A DNA stretch of 64,000 nt from Enoplosus armatus (Eukaryota > Chordata > Actinopteri > Centrarchiformes > Enoplosidae), in assembly GCF_043641665.1 (NCBI RefSeq), contig NC_092180.1:6751891-6815890 (forward strand), written 5' to 3'. The notes under the pieces were generated by a model that saw only the letters and a program-made list of their open reading frames with translations, was not told the DNA's origin and ran no database searches. Every line of letters begins with the position of its first letter. Positions within the stretch are counted from its first letter, which is position 1. Both the position numbers and the translations under genes were made by a program. Of this stretch, positions 51,066-63,476 are shown one piece after another.

Positions 51066-52320
51066 TTCAAGACTTGACACAAAATACTCTGCTTTGAATA
51101 ATAATTTCTGATGGGGTTTTTACACACACATACAGACACAAAAAACATCAATAAACTAATTACAAATTCTTAAAATTACATCTACTCCTCCCTAATTGAA
51201 AAATCCAGAAAAAATGAATGATGACTGGCACAAAATCCTGCTGGTACACTCAGATTTAAGGGTTTCCTGTGGAGCTTTTGACCTCAAGTAGGGCTACGAA
51301 GCTGTTTCTGAAGCCGTTTTGTTTATCTCATGCACGCGTACGAGGGCACACAGTTACTCCTGCCGACGGTGTCACACTACGCCACTAATCAACAGGTGGC
51401 GGTAACTCACCAAGATGTGCTGCAATGCACCAGTAAAGTCAGGGTAGAAAAAGACTGCAAGCTAGTAAACATGGAGGTAAACAACGCTGGACTTAAAATA
51501 CTTGAATACGTTTTATGAGGAAGTAAATGCACTCTAACACATTTGTTTGACCTCAAGGATGAAATGAATGTAAATATAACTTTTGTTTGTTTACAAAAAA
51601 ACTGTACAGGGCACCTTTAAGGTGAGCACAGAGAAACTTTCTTCCGTCAGCAGATTCATGTGAATACATCATTCTGCACAGTGAAGTCACAATAAGCGAA
51701 ACACATTTTTGAGAGGAGGGACTTAAAGACATTAGTTGATTCTCAAAATTGATCAAAATTGAAAATTAGTCAGCAGTAAAACTCCTTAAAACAGGCTCAA
51801 ATCTAACATTTGCTCCAGCTGAGACGGACCGTGGCCTCCTCAGAGACGCTGCTCTCCTGTGGCCGGACGCCACAGTGCAGCTTCCATATTCTAATGTGTG
51901 TTTCCAGCGTCATTCTTTCGACATCTCCAGTAAAGGAGGATTCATTAAAAAGCAATGTTGGACATGTATGTCCTGCCTTCTTGTGACTTTAGACTAAAAA
52001 CTGTAAATCAGTTTAATGACAGTCCACTCAGAAATGCTTGCAAAACTTGCACAATGAGTACTTTTACTTTTGATACTTTTTACTGAAGTAAAGGTTCGAG
52101 TAGAACATTTTCACTTGTAATGCAGCGATTTAAGTGAAATAATTACTCCATGATGACTTACACTTTTCTTTTCTCGACTTTGAAGGTTGATGAATATTGC
52201 TTAGAAGACAAAACTTGCACAAACAACTTAATGGTAGTTGAAATTAGGATCATTTAACAGTATTGTTATCTTACCTGTACAGCGGCGACAGAGCAGAAAC
52301 CATTGAGCAGTCCCCAGGAC
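51066..52320. other. Intergenic stretch between gramd2a side and znf609 3' end
   Basis: No gene seen. At about 52045-52150 there is a fragment with 'gtacttttacttttgatact' and 'cacttgtaatgcagcgattt' that belongs to the dispersed hAT-like family. The section 51325-51480 looks like old repeat DNA. Confidence 0.5.
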
Positions 52321-52321
52321 A

Positions 52322-55300
52322 GATTGTCTCATAAAAAGATTTATTTTTTTCCAGCCCAAATTTACAAAGGCAAGTTACAGAGTATTGTATAAAAAAGAAC
52401 CATGGTAATGTACACTTTACACAAACTCCTGAAGGGCGGGAGAAAGGAGGAGAGGGCGAAGAGTTCTGAATTTCTCACACAGAAAGAAAATGAAGACATT
52501 GTAAACATCCTTGCAAGCACCAGAACTGGTACTTTTTTTTTTGAGGGGGGGTGGGGGGAGGTTTGTGTGACAGTAGGTGGGTCGGGAAAGAACAAACGAG
52601 CAAGTGTCTCTGTGTTTTCACAGAAGAATGTTCAACTAGGCACCAATTGAGACAACTGCTGGCCAATAAATATACTCTTCACCATGAAACAAATACAGTC
52701 CTGCAACATACAAGAGCCAAGCACTTTCCAATATGTTGATAGCAAACATTACTTTTCTGGCTTTTCATACACTTTAGTATATTATATGGTTTTCACTGGG
52801 CTTTGCTTACTACTGAGATAACATTACTACTCTCAGAGAGAGAGAGAACAAATGCACTTGTCACAACCATTGTCTGATAAAACTATATGCACTGTATGCA
52901 GTCTGCTGGTACTAAAACCCACTGACTTTAATGACAACATCACAGCTGCCTACCCTTACAGATTAAGTACAAGTCAAACACCACCACATTCAGCTTATTC
53001 ATGTCAGCCATTCTTCTTTAAAATGCGCAAAAAAGTCAAAAGATATACCACCTTGCAAACTTCCGTGGGACGAGAAAGTGGCAACTTATTTACTGGGAAT
53101 GTCCGAGAACCTCAAAACGAAGAGCTGCAGTTTCATAATCGTGAGTAGTGTCTCAACAAACAGCCGACATCCACCTTCACAGGGTGTTAGACAGATTAGA
53201 TAGATTAACTGGTGGCTTATGGACTCCAACACATACAGTATTAAATGAGAAAACAAACTACAACAATGGGAACATTAAAAGTGATTGTTAAAACCAAAAT
53301 GAGTCAAATTAAATTTAATGACAACATGGTCAATATTCTACTCTCACTATAATGCGTCAGAGGAACGTAAAGACTGTTCACAACCCACAACAGCACGGTG
53401 TGGCATAAAGCCTTTAATAATTCCCTATTCTGAGCCAATTGTGAATGAACCACTACAGCACATCCAGCTCAGAGCAGGAAATGTGCTTCTTTTCTTTTTT
53501 TTCACACCCACAAACAGAAGCCCTCTCAAATCAATGCAAACAGCATATGGATAGAATTTCACTTACAACCCCTGAGGTATAAGAGAACTGTAATTTAAAG
53601 CCAAGAGGGTCCTCTGACAGAACAGGCCTTGTTGACAGATTTAGAGTTAACCAGACTGGGTTGAATTTACAGAGTGGCACCAGCAGTTTGAGATCCAAAG
53701 GAAAGCCTAGAGCAACGTGCTTCTTTTCAGCTGATGGGGCAACTTCAGCTCTTCAGTCGTGTGTGCGTGATCAAGGTCCCACTTCACTCGTTTTGCTGTG
53801 TCAGCTTTTGCTCCAAGCTTTTTACCGGCTCACCCTTCCTTTGTCTGCGTCCGATTGGTTCGTGTTTGCTCTGTAATAGTAACAGCTGAAAGATTTAGTT
53901 TTTGGGTTGTTTCATGCGCTCGTGTTTAATGTGCCAGTAGTTGATGTTACAGCACAGGCAGCAACTGAACAAAGAGAACTGGTGTCTGAGGTATCAGACT
54001 CACTGGCCCAGTTTTGGACTCATCCAAAGCCGCTGGTAAGAAAGCCATGCTGTCCGAGGTGATTGTGTGTTATAGTGAAGCCACACGAGCAAGCGAAGCA
54101 CCAAGAGAAATGTTCGCCTTTTGACGGTGCACAATAGCCTAAAATCAGACTGAGTCACCTTTTTATTTTCACTTAATCTGACAGTTTGAGTTGCCATTGA
54201 ATCACTGAAATCACTGGAGATGTGAACCAAGCTTGTGATGTGTTGACAAAGCAGGAGGTCAAGTGAGTAAAAAAAATAAAAGAAATAAAAGTGCAGCAAG
54301 ACAACCAAAGCTGGGGCCAAGAAGAAGCACAGCGAGACGTCGAGGGACTCTGCAGCATTAATGATCTGAGCACATAATGTTAAACGCTGTGACAGCCAAA
54401 AGCTATTTAACAGTGACAACAGTTGCGTGCTGGGATAAATATAAACATTTATGCACATAAACGTTGGCTAAAAGTCTATATTACAGCAGAAAAATACATG
54501 AGTTGAGTGAAATTTCACATTGTTTACAGAAAACAATCAAACCTGACGAGCTGAACGAAGCACAATCTTACAGTAAAACACCAAAACCCCCACAAGTGGC
54601 CTAATGCAGTGACGACAACGTCCCGTGAATTCATCGCTTGCTAATGTGGCTTCTCCGTTTTTGAGTGAGTGTAAAGACAGATGTGACCCTTTCATTGTGA
54701 GGACAAAAAACAGGACTAATACCAGCATCAGACACATTCAAGGATGAACACAATGATATGGAGTTAAGTATTACTGAGAAAAGAAAACATGAATAGTGTT
54801 TATTCTCCATTGAGGTGTATGCGGTCCCTTCGCGAAACATGACGACGTCATCCCTGAAACAAGAACTGAGGGTTCAAAGGAGGATGGGAATCAACAATGA
54901 CGATGGAAAATGAAAAACTTCAGTCTCAGGCTCTTAAGTCTCTGAAGAAAGCAGCTGTTGCCATATTCCCTCTCCCCGCGAAATATAGCCAAACATTTGT
55001 CAAGTTAAGGATATACTGTTGTTTCATGGCATACAATAAGCCAAAGACATAGAGTTGAAATCATTTCAATATGATTCACTTTTTCTTTTCAGTCTTTAAT
55101 TTAGTTTGACTCCCCCTTTCCCCATCAGTCACCCGACATCCCCTGCCAATTTCTTTCTGCGTGTGACAAAAAAAACAATGCAGTCAAAGAAAGAAAAAAA
55201 CAACAACAAAAAAACAACAAAAAAAGCTGTTCTGGCAGTCCAATAGTCTCTTTTTGCATTGTATTTGTTGACAGTGCAAAGACTAGATAATCAGCGGGTT

Positions 55301-55571
55301 GGTGTTTCCTCTGCGTGATCAGGCAGAGTGATGGCTTTGAACCTGGGTTATTATCAGTCCTGTTATAGTCCAAGGTCTGGAAAATTTGGGGTCATTTACG
55401 AGGGGAGGGAAAAAAAACGACAATCTGCCTATCCTTGGGGCAGAAGAACTAAAAATATAGATAGAAACACCATTCAACTGATGTCTAAAAGGTAACACCC
55501 GGGAGATTTTCTTTTCATGTGAGCCAGTCACATGAATCTTTGCAGGGTTGAGGTGTGACGGTCAGGTTTCC
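52322..55571 (-). other. znf609: Predicted znf609 3'UTR terminal exon
   Basis: Five bases after the znf609 stop there is a donor (AACG|GTAAGA, exon end 56675). The next good acceptor downstream is CTTTCACAG, so an untranslated exon would begin at 55571. It would run to AATAAA at 52345-52340, followed by a G/T-rich segment. Over these 3.2 kb no coding exon is visible on either strand. Long 3'UTRs are usual for this gene family. That the two parts are spliced together is inferred. Confidence 0.5.
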
Positions 55572-55680
55572 CTGTGAAAGATACAAAGGAAAGAATTATT
55601 TATCACCAGATCACCTGTTCATGTATATAAAATGGGTACTGTTTCATAAATGCTTTACACACCTCTCTGTATGAGGTAGG

Positions 55681-56097
55681 CAGTAATACTAGCAATACTT
55701 CTACTTCACTACATGTCAGAGGTAATGATTGGACTTTTTACTTTATTTATTAACCACATTAACTATTTACTTTCTTAGATTAAGATTTTATATATAAAAT
55801 ATATGATCATCTTAAAAATGTGTTTGTTTTTTTCGACACAATATTGTATGTAAAATTGTTTTCTACACTGACAAATTACAACATTAAAATACTGTTTACA
55901 CATTAATGCATACATGGTTGCAATACAATAATAGCATAGATACAATAATATAGCATGCCGTATAATGAGTACTTTTAGGTACATTTTGCAGATAATACTA
56001 ATGTACTTTCATGTAAGTAAGAGGACTTTTACTTGTAATGCAGTATATTTTTTGTGGTATTTCTAAGTAAAGGATTTGAATACTCCTTCCACCACTG
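55681..56097 (+). mobile_element. Non-autonomous hAT-like element with 8-bp target duplication
   Basis: Begins CAGTAATACTAG and ends TTCCACCACTG. The flanks are GAGGTAGG (55673-55680) and GAGGTACG (56098-56105), matching at seven of eight positions. It is 417 bases long with no coding capacity. It is placed inside the predicted znf609 3'UTR intron. Confidence 0.7.
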
Positions 56098-56679
56098 GAG
56101 GTACGTCATTAGTTGTAATGTGTTGGATCTGCAGCCTTCTGAACATTTATTTATCAAATGAATCAATTGTAATTTGAAAGAGCCCCCACTAGATGTCAGT
56201 GCAGGCTGCTCTGGCTTAGTGTCTTAGAAGGCTCATTCCACATCTCTATTATCAACACTATGATCCACTTGTCCTCAGAGGACCTACTTAGGATGGATGA
56301 GCTGAGGGGCTAAATGCTGCACTGCATATTGTACTAGATTGCAGCAGAGTCGTAAGGGCTTTGTTTGGCCAGGATTTGTTTTCTTTACAGGTTGCTGCCT
56401 CGGAGTCTGCAACATAAATGTTGCAAGGAAAGAGTCGAGCAGGGTGTTCTTTTCGCTTCGAATCAAAATCAACCTTGGACAAAGATATTTTTATTTTTAC
56501 ATGACAATCTACATCTGTGCCAGTACTCATAACCTAAATATTTACATAACTTGAGTTATGTGCACTGTTTATATGAAGCACAATGTCAGCACTCCTCATC
56601 TATGTGTCTAAATAGGTTTGTGTTTTGTTTCACCGTCAGTCTTTTGTGTGTCTCTCCAGCTAAGGGGGTCTTACCGTTC

Positions 56680-59600
56680 TCACCTCCGTGGTGGTGGGTA
56701 GAGGGAGGGGGTTGCTGCTTGTTGGCTGGCAACAATAGCTGATGAGGAGAGACCTATGACGAGTTGGAAAATGTATGGCTATCAGTGATATTTCCTATTT
56801 AGGTTCTGAATTTAGATCGCTGATTGTTTATCTGCCATTATTTAACAGTCTGCATCTACTTACAGTAAGTATTCTGGACTGTGGGCCTTTTTTATTTAAG
56901 TAACTGGCATTACTACTTTGCATGTATAGTACCTTATTAAGTATGTAAGAACAGTATAACATTTAGTGTAGTGAATCCACTGTCTAACAGCAGAGATGGG
57001 ACGACTGAGGACTGACTGACCTGTGGCGTAGGACAGGTCATATTGCCCTGAGAGCAGGGGGTATCCCAGGTGGTGGTGAGAGGGCATGATGCGCTGGGAG
57101 GGCGAGGATCGTGGTCGGTCCACGTCTCTTTCTCTTTCCCTCTCACGCTCCCTTTCCCGATCTCTGTCTCCACCAGCTCCTCTATCCTGCTCCCTCTCCC
57201 TGTCATGGGGTGGCTTGTCGCCTACTGTGGGGGATTTGCTCTTGTATTGGCTGGCGTGCTGATGCAGGATATCCAGGGCTTTGGAGTCTGTTGCCGTTTT
57301 GGTGACAGTAGGGCTAGCGCGAGATTTGTCGCTGCATTCCTCACCTCCGGCTATTTTACTGCCATATGGAGAAAATGGATAGCCTCCAGGTAGGTACGAA
57401 CCTAAGAGCGACGAAGAACATTGAGGGTTCAAATTTGGGTTTATATGGAATACAAATGTGACAAGTGATGACTGATTATTCTCATTAATGCTTACATCAA
57501 TCAAGCTGAATGGTAAACGCAATTGATTTTTGGTCACTAACCAGTCCATTTTGACTTCTGGACAAAATCTCACATCATCCGTTTAATAGGGCTACATCCA
57601 AGTATTGACAGTTAAAAGAGTCTAGTTCCAGCACATTTTCTCTACATGGGATCATTTTGATCTTGAAATTGAAAACACACACTGTAAATATTGCAATGTT
57701 GTTGACCACATTTGGCAATGGCAAATTTGGCATTTTCATTTCATTTACAAAAGGAAAGTGGCTTAGGACCAGCATTCTCTCTACTGTGCCCACATGGATG
57801 TTTTATGTAAGTTATCAACAGTACGGTTGCCATGTTTTGTGGTGAATCACCAGCCACGTCGGTGTGATAAAAACTAAAACTAAACTTATTCTTTGAGCTA
57901 CATATATCAGATCAGACCTCCAAGAATTTGTGGATTAACACAAATTCAACTGCTCCCAGTAGTCTTTATAAGAGCTTGCAATTTAGCCAACCCCTGAATG
58001 GAAGGATGCCTGCAATGCTTTCTAGTATTCAACATTTTCCACAAGTAATTATCCTATTCAGAACCACCGTTAGAAACATATGTCAAACAGAATCAATCCT
58101 TTATTGACTTGACCTATCTAACTTACAGGCAGATTACACCCATGCTGTGTTTTGCCCCCAACAACCTCCACCAAAATCTTTCATACAACATATTATTTTT
58201 TGTCTAGGAGTGTATAAAAAAACCTTGATATTTTACATGTATTTGGTGTTAATCTAATGTCATACCTGGGTAATTCTGCATCATGACTGAGGGCATTCCC
58301 CTGTATCCAGGGTGGTTGGGGTCATAGCCTTGTCCATAGGGGTAACCATGCATGTAGGGCATGTAGCCTTGGTGCTGTGCTAGTGGTGATGAGAACTGCA
58401 TGTGGGGATTAGAACGAGAGTCTTTGCTCATGATCCGGTGGTCCTCAGAAGTGATTCTGGGATCACTACCCTCTTTGCCATCCTCCTTGGGCCCACTTTG
58501 ACTGTCCTTGGGCCTCGGCCTATCCTCCTTTAATTTACGATCACGTTCCCGTTCTCTGTCCCTTTCATCTTTCCATCGAGGTTGTTGTTGCTGGTGTTCA
58601 TCGTCAGCTTGGGGCTTCTGGATCTCGGGGTACTGCTGAAGGCGGGAAAGAAGGTCCAAGTCAGCACAAATCAGCATCTACATATTGAAGTAACTCTAAA
58701 ACATTCTTACAACAGATTCACAGGCATATATTCTAACATTGGTATTTACCTGTCTGTACCACATGGCCTGCTCCATCCCTGCCTGACCTCTGGACTCCAG
58801 TGCTTGCTTGGAGTCTTCCTTTCCATGGTGGCCTCCTTCAGTCAGCTTCATCTTTAGCCCCTCAGCTTGCTGGGACTTTGGGTCCTCCCCCTTTATGCTT
58901 CCCAGGGATTTGGAGGAGGGCTCAGGGGGGGAGTCCCTGGATTTGCTCGGGGGCTGTGGAGTCTTTCCAAGGTCAGACTGACTTGGGGCTTTGGAGAGGC
59001 TTGGCAGCATTGGGCTCTTTTGTTTCCACTCCTCCTTCATGGACGCTTCTCGTTCTTTTATGGCTACGTCTGACTTCTTCTCAGCAGCACGATGCTGTTC
59101 AGCCATCTGTCGTTGCCGCTCTTCATACTGTTGCCGGTAGGCTGGGTTGGTGTTCATCAAGTGGTTATGGTAAGCTTGATCAGGATGGTATGCATATGGG
59201 GGAACATAAGCATACTGGTTGTAGTAAAGAGGTTGCATGTACATGTTAGATCGCTGTTGGATGACTGAGGGTTGCGGTTGCGGTTGCGGTTGCGGTTGCT
59301 GCTGCTGCTGCTGCTGTTGCTGCTGTTGCTGCTGCTGGCCAGGAGCACTGCTGTCAGGTTTGCGGTCTTCATGAACCTCAACCTTGACTTTTTCCTCACC
59401 TTGATCCTGGTCATCATCCTTTTTGATCTTAACCTGGCCTTCAGCCACTGGCGTGCCTGGATTGGGCCCACCGGGACTGGGGTTGACGTAATTGGGTGAG
59501 TAATAAGTCTCATAGCCGGGATAGTACGGGGAATCTTTGTTGGGTGTCTGGTTTGGAAAGAGCGCTTTTTTGACACTTTCCCTAATGGCTTGGTCCTCTG

Positions 59601-62600
59601 TCCTGACTTTGACGCCTTCTAGTTTCCCTTCACCATCCTCACCAGCATCTGAAATGTCTGAATATGCTGGGCTATTGGTTTTGACTGAAGAGTTGTCAGC
59701 ACCATTCTGGTTCCCCACATGAAGTGGAGTAAGAGGCTGTGGCATTCCACTACCATCTATCCGACTGGCTACACCAATGGATGGGCTAGGGGCATTGTCA
59801 GAAAAGCTGTAAATCTTGTCAGCCTCAGCCTTGATACTGGCCAAGCGACTCTGATGTGGATCTGAGGAACCATTGAGGAGTCCTTCCCCCTTAATTCCTT
59901 GATCACAAGGTTCAGAGTATGGAAGCTTTCCTTCCTCCAGTTTTCCTCCCTTTCCCGGAGGCTTGGGGCTGTCAGCCTCCTTCCCGCCATCTTTTTTCTT
60001 CTTGTCTTTCTTCTTCTTGTCTTTGGAGCTACTTGGGGCAGGATCTCCAATGGCAGGGGGTTTTGGCTGTGTGCCCTTCATTTGAGGACTCTTGGGGATT
60101 CCTTGTATCATTGGGGTAAGCCCCGGGGAAGAATTTGGGTTTCCAGGAGGAAAAGGGTACATCTGCTGGGAACCTGTAGAGCCAGGGCCAATGGGCCGTG
60201 GTGACTTCATATTTTTCTGAGCCATTTTATCAGCCTTTGTGCCAGTGCTACCCTTTTTGGACTTGTCTAATCCTCTCTTATCATCTATACCATCATTACT
60301 GGCCTCATCAGTGAGACATAGCCCATCTTCACACCCATCCGTCGGTGTACCTCCCGTTTCTGGATCTGTCTCCGCAATTTTCTTTTTACTCTGCTTTGAA
60401 CCAAACTTGCCAGGAGATGGGGAAGGACTTTGAGCATCAAAGTTCCTGCCTTTTGGAGTAACTGAACGTGCTGGAGACAAGCATCCTTTCTGAGAGATAG
60501 ATGCTCCATTACAGTTCCCTGGTTCAGGGTGGAGAGTTGAGTCCTCTCCATATTCACTGTCTCCATCTAAGTCCAACTTTATGTCATCATCATTGTGGGC
60601 ACGGGCTTGGTGGTACTTGAGACCATTTATGTGCTTGTACTTCTTGTTACAGTTAGGGTGTGGGCAGTCAATAAGAACTGGAGAGGGACAGCTGCGATCG
60701 AGTGGAGGTGGAAGTGGCTCAGTCTTAATAGAAGGGATAGGGAGACCCGTTGGTCCCGCCCCTCCACTGTTGGAGTTTGTCCGCATACGTTTGTTGCCTT
60801 TGGTGTCCTCCGAGCTGGAATTGGGTTCCATGTCTGAGGCTGGTTTGGTCTTGCGTTTTCCAGCTGAGGAGGGACTGGCCTTGATGTCCTCTGTGTTGCT
60901 GTTAGGTGGGGTGCGACGCTCTGATGGCGTTTGGCTTCCCCTCCGGCCCTTGCTGTTAGAGGCAGCACGAGTCTTGTTGTTGGTGGTGCCCTTGTTGTCT
61001 GATGAGTTGCTGTTTTCGTTGATAGGGGTGTTGCTATTCGGTCTCATTCGCTTACCTCGACCACGGCCATTCCTCATCTCCAGATCACTTGTAGGGGATT
61101 CGCAAAACCTGCAGTAGTGGCAAAAATCACGTATAAGAGTACCAGTGGTTGATTTCAATACAACTCAGTGCTTTAGTTTAGATTCTGAAATAACACAATG
61201 GAAATTCAGCTACTAATTCATTTTTTAATTAACATTGCTGTGGGGACTGAATAATATAATGCAAACTTTTTTTTTTTACCTTATTGGACTTTTTCATTTT
61301 TATAATTTTACAATATTAAATTACTGTGAATATGATTGGCTTTTTTGACAATGATCAACAGTCTTTCATGAAAAATGACAACAAATCTCTACAATTGATC
61401 TTAGTAAGTACAAAGACAAAACAAAAATAAGCACTCTACCCCAATAACTATCACACTATCATACATCCACATTGGTGCAGTCAATTGTTATCAGTGTAAT
61501 GGGGATCACCTCTGTGTAATGAAGATGTGACAAGTGATCTTATGTTAGATACACTTGTATCTGGAAAGTCCAGATGTGTTTCACAGCTACTCTGCAAACT
61601 CCAGTTACCTTGATTATCTGCTAGGCAATCACATAGAACCAAAACATTTGATTCTCAAGGTAAAAGGAAAGAAAGGTCAGTTTTTGGCAGTTGTAATACT
61701 CTTTAAAAGGCCTTTATATCTATGCTCTTGATGGCATTATTGTTTTGCTCTACTCAAGACATATATACAAGATTTTAGGTTATTTCTGTGCTTGGCTTTC
61801 TATAGTTTGTTCTACAGGAGGTTTGTTTATATTTCCGCTGGGAATCTCATACACATATTGTTGTTATGTATTGTATTGGTATGCCAAATAACATGCCATA
61901 ATTACACACTGTCTCATAGGACATTCAGAAATCCGAAAACAAGTCTTAACAGTAATACCAATGATGACAATAGTAGGGAGGGGGTTTAAGTCCTTTTCAG
62001 TTCCGAACCCATTATAAACAAGGGCAATGATATCAAAATATGTACACCATTGTTCTGTCTCTGTCCTCTCATAACATACCAACCTGATATGTTGTGCACT
62101 ATAAGTGAGTAAGCACTTTAAACAAAGCCACATGACTTTCCAAAATGAAGGACATGTAAACATGAAAAGACAGCAGTGAACATTCTCGCTGCTTTGTAAT
62201 CAAAACATACAGTCATTCAAATACTTAAAATAGCAGTTTGGCCTTATCTCTCCATAACAGTAATGTAATTATCTTTCTGCACAGCAGTGAAGGTTAGCAA
62301 TCTGTGACAAAGAGAGACACCGGGCTGGTATGACTCACAGCTTCCTCTCTCCAAACAATTTCAGCCCCAGCAGGAGATGTGAATACATCCGTAGTCTGAG
62401 AGTGGTAGAGGAATTTAGACTCATTACAAGCCCAAGTTTATATTCAGTTCGTTGAAAGCTTTCTGAATTATTCATGGTGTGTCCTTAATGTAGTCGTGCA
62501 GCAAACTGTAAGACTATCTTGGAGCAAATACAGCCCAGCAAACCTCACTTACTGAACATTATTGTGATATACTGTGATACATTAGTGTGATACAGCCTCT

Positions 62601-63476
62601 CCTTGCTTTCCATTAGCACTGCTTTAATCTTGATTTTTTTTTTCTATTGCACTTAACCATGCATTTCAAATATAGATTTATATTTACATTTAGATACCGT
62701 GCAGGTGTTCAAAATCAAAGTGCTAAGAAATGTATTTTACATAACCTGTGTATTTTGCATAACAAAGCAAAATACCCAGAAATTACAAACACTTTAAGCT
62801 ACCGCCCACATAACACTGATCTAAGAAATTGCAGCCGTTGTGATAGAAAATATTATACAGTGTTGAGGAAAAGCTATTAGCCCAATAATTGGATTCTGCA
62901 ATCAGGCTTGTTAGAGTAGTTTTCCATTTCCAGTACTACCTAGGACAACAGTAGTTTGCCAATGAATCCTGTTTCCCCAGACGCAAGATAAAGACTAATA
63001 TGGACTTGGAACGTCCAGCTGCACATGGGCAAGTTGGTGCATTAGGCTATATATCCTTGAGCTGATGCTACTACAGCAGATTCATATCGCACAGAATACG
63101 AAAAGGTTAAGAGACCAAGTGCAGCTTAGATGGAGAGAATTCATCAATGATTTATGGCAATCATGAAGTATTTTCTACCTTGACATTTACAACTACCATG
63201 TGTGACAGTAAATTCTTTATGAAGTGCAGATACTATGCAAAGTCAGTGCATGTAGCTTTAGTTTTAACACCAAACAAGTGATGCCATTAATAGAACAAGT
63301 GCAAATTAAATGACGCATATTTAAACATCACTATGTCCTGCTGCTTTCTCCAGTTGAAATAAAAACTAAACAGGGCGATGCTCCTTACCTCGGGGGAGCC
63401 CAGTCATGCCGTGTACAGTCCAACAGGGTGCCCACATATGTCTTGTTTCTCCAAGTAACGTTGACGACCAGCATGC
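56680..63476 (-). CDS. znf609: Zinc finger protein 609, 3' part (N-terminal exons outside window)
   Basis: Coding exons in transcript order: 63476-63389, 61108-58750, 58635-58266, 57401-57021, 56738-56680. All phases match, giving about 1084 C-terminal residues. The first exon visible ends TRHDWAPPR and joins [20 protein letters not shown], as in human ZNF609. The single C2H2 finger lies at 60595-60666 (Cys pair in CPHPNC, ending HQARAH). Then come Ser/Pro-rich disordered stretches, a Lys-rich [11 protein letters not shown] block, a polyglutamine tract (59296-59337), the conserved [20 protein letters not shown], an Arg/Glu-rich RERERERE block, and the conserved end [16 protein letters not shown]. 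Human ZNF609 is about 1411 residues, so roughly the first 330 are missing to the right. The family protein is a nuclear regulator linked to NIPBL/cohesin and Integrator. The alternative, ZNF608, fits less well. Whether it is the a or b teleost duplicate is not decidable. Confidence 0.95.
57402..58265 (-). other. znf609: znf609 intron
   Basis: 864-base intron between ...QNYPG and SYLPGGYPF, with donor GTATGA and acceptor CTCTTAG. No feature seen inside. Confidence 0.8.
58636..58749 (-). other. znf609: Short znf609 intron with tandem NAGNAG acceptor
   Basis: A 114-base intron with donor GTAAATACC. It ends CTTCAGCAG, so the next exon can start at 58635 or 58632, adding or dropping one Gln. Both choices keep the frame. 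Confidence 0.8.
59272..59337 (-). repeat. znf609: Polyglutamine and Gln-Pro repeat inside znf609
   Basis: The coding strand has 14 Gln codons in a row, a mix of CAG and CAA, followed by a Pro-Gln alternation (four PQ units and a final P) encoded by CCGCAA repeats. It sits just before [10 protein letters not shown]. Human ZNF609 has only a short QQ at this place. Confidence 0.95.
61109..63388 (-). other. znf609: znf609 intron
   Basis: 2280-base intron, donor GTAAGG and acceptor CTACTGCAG, between ...HDWAPPR and [10 protein letters not shown]-rich; no exon or recognisable repeat seen. Confidence 0.8.

Noticed and set aside
54000..54458. 152-codon minus-strand frame with hydrophobic stretch
   Set aside because: Falls in the predicted znf609 3'UTR; no homology that I recognise, no splice support.
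58800..59249. 149-codon plus-strand frame opposite znf609
   Set aside because: Shadow of the large, high-GC znf609 exon on the opposite strand; the minus-strand frame matches a known family along its length.
60581..61117. 178-codon plus-strand Leu/Arg-rich frame
   Set aside because: Antisense shadow of the Ser/Asn-rich znf609 segment.
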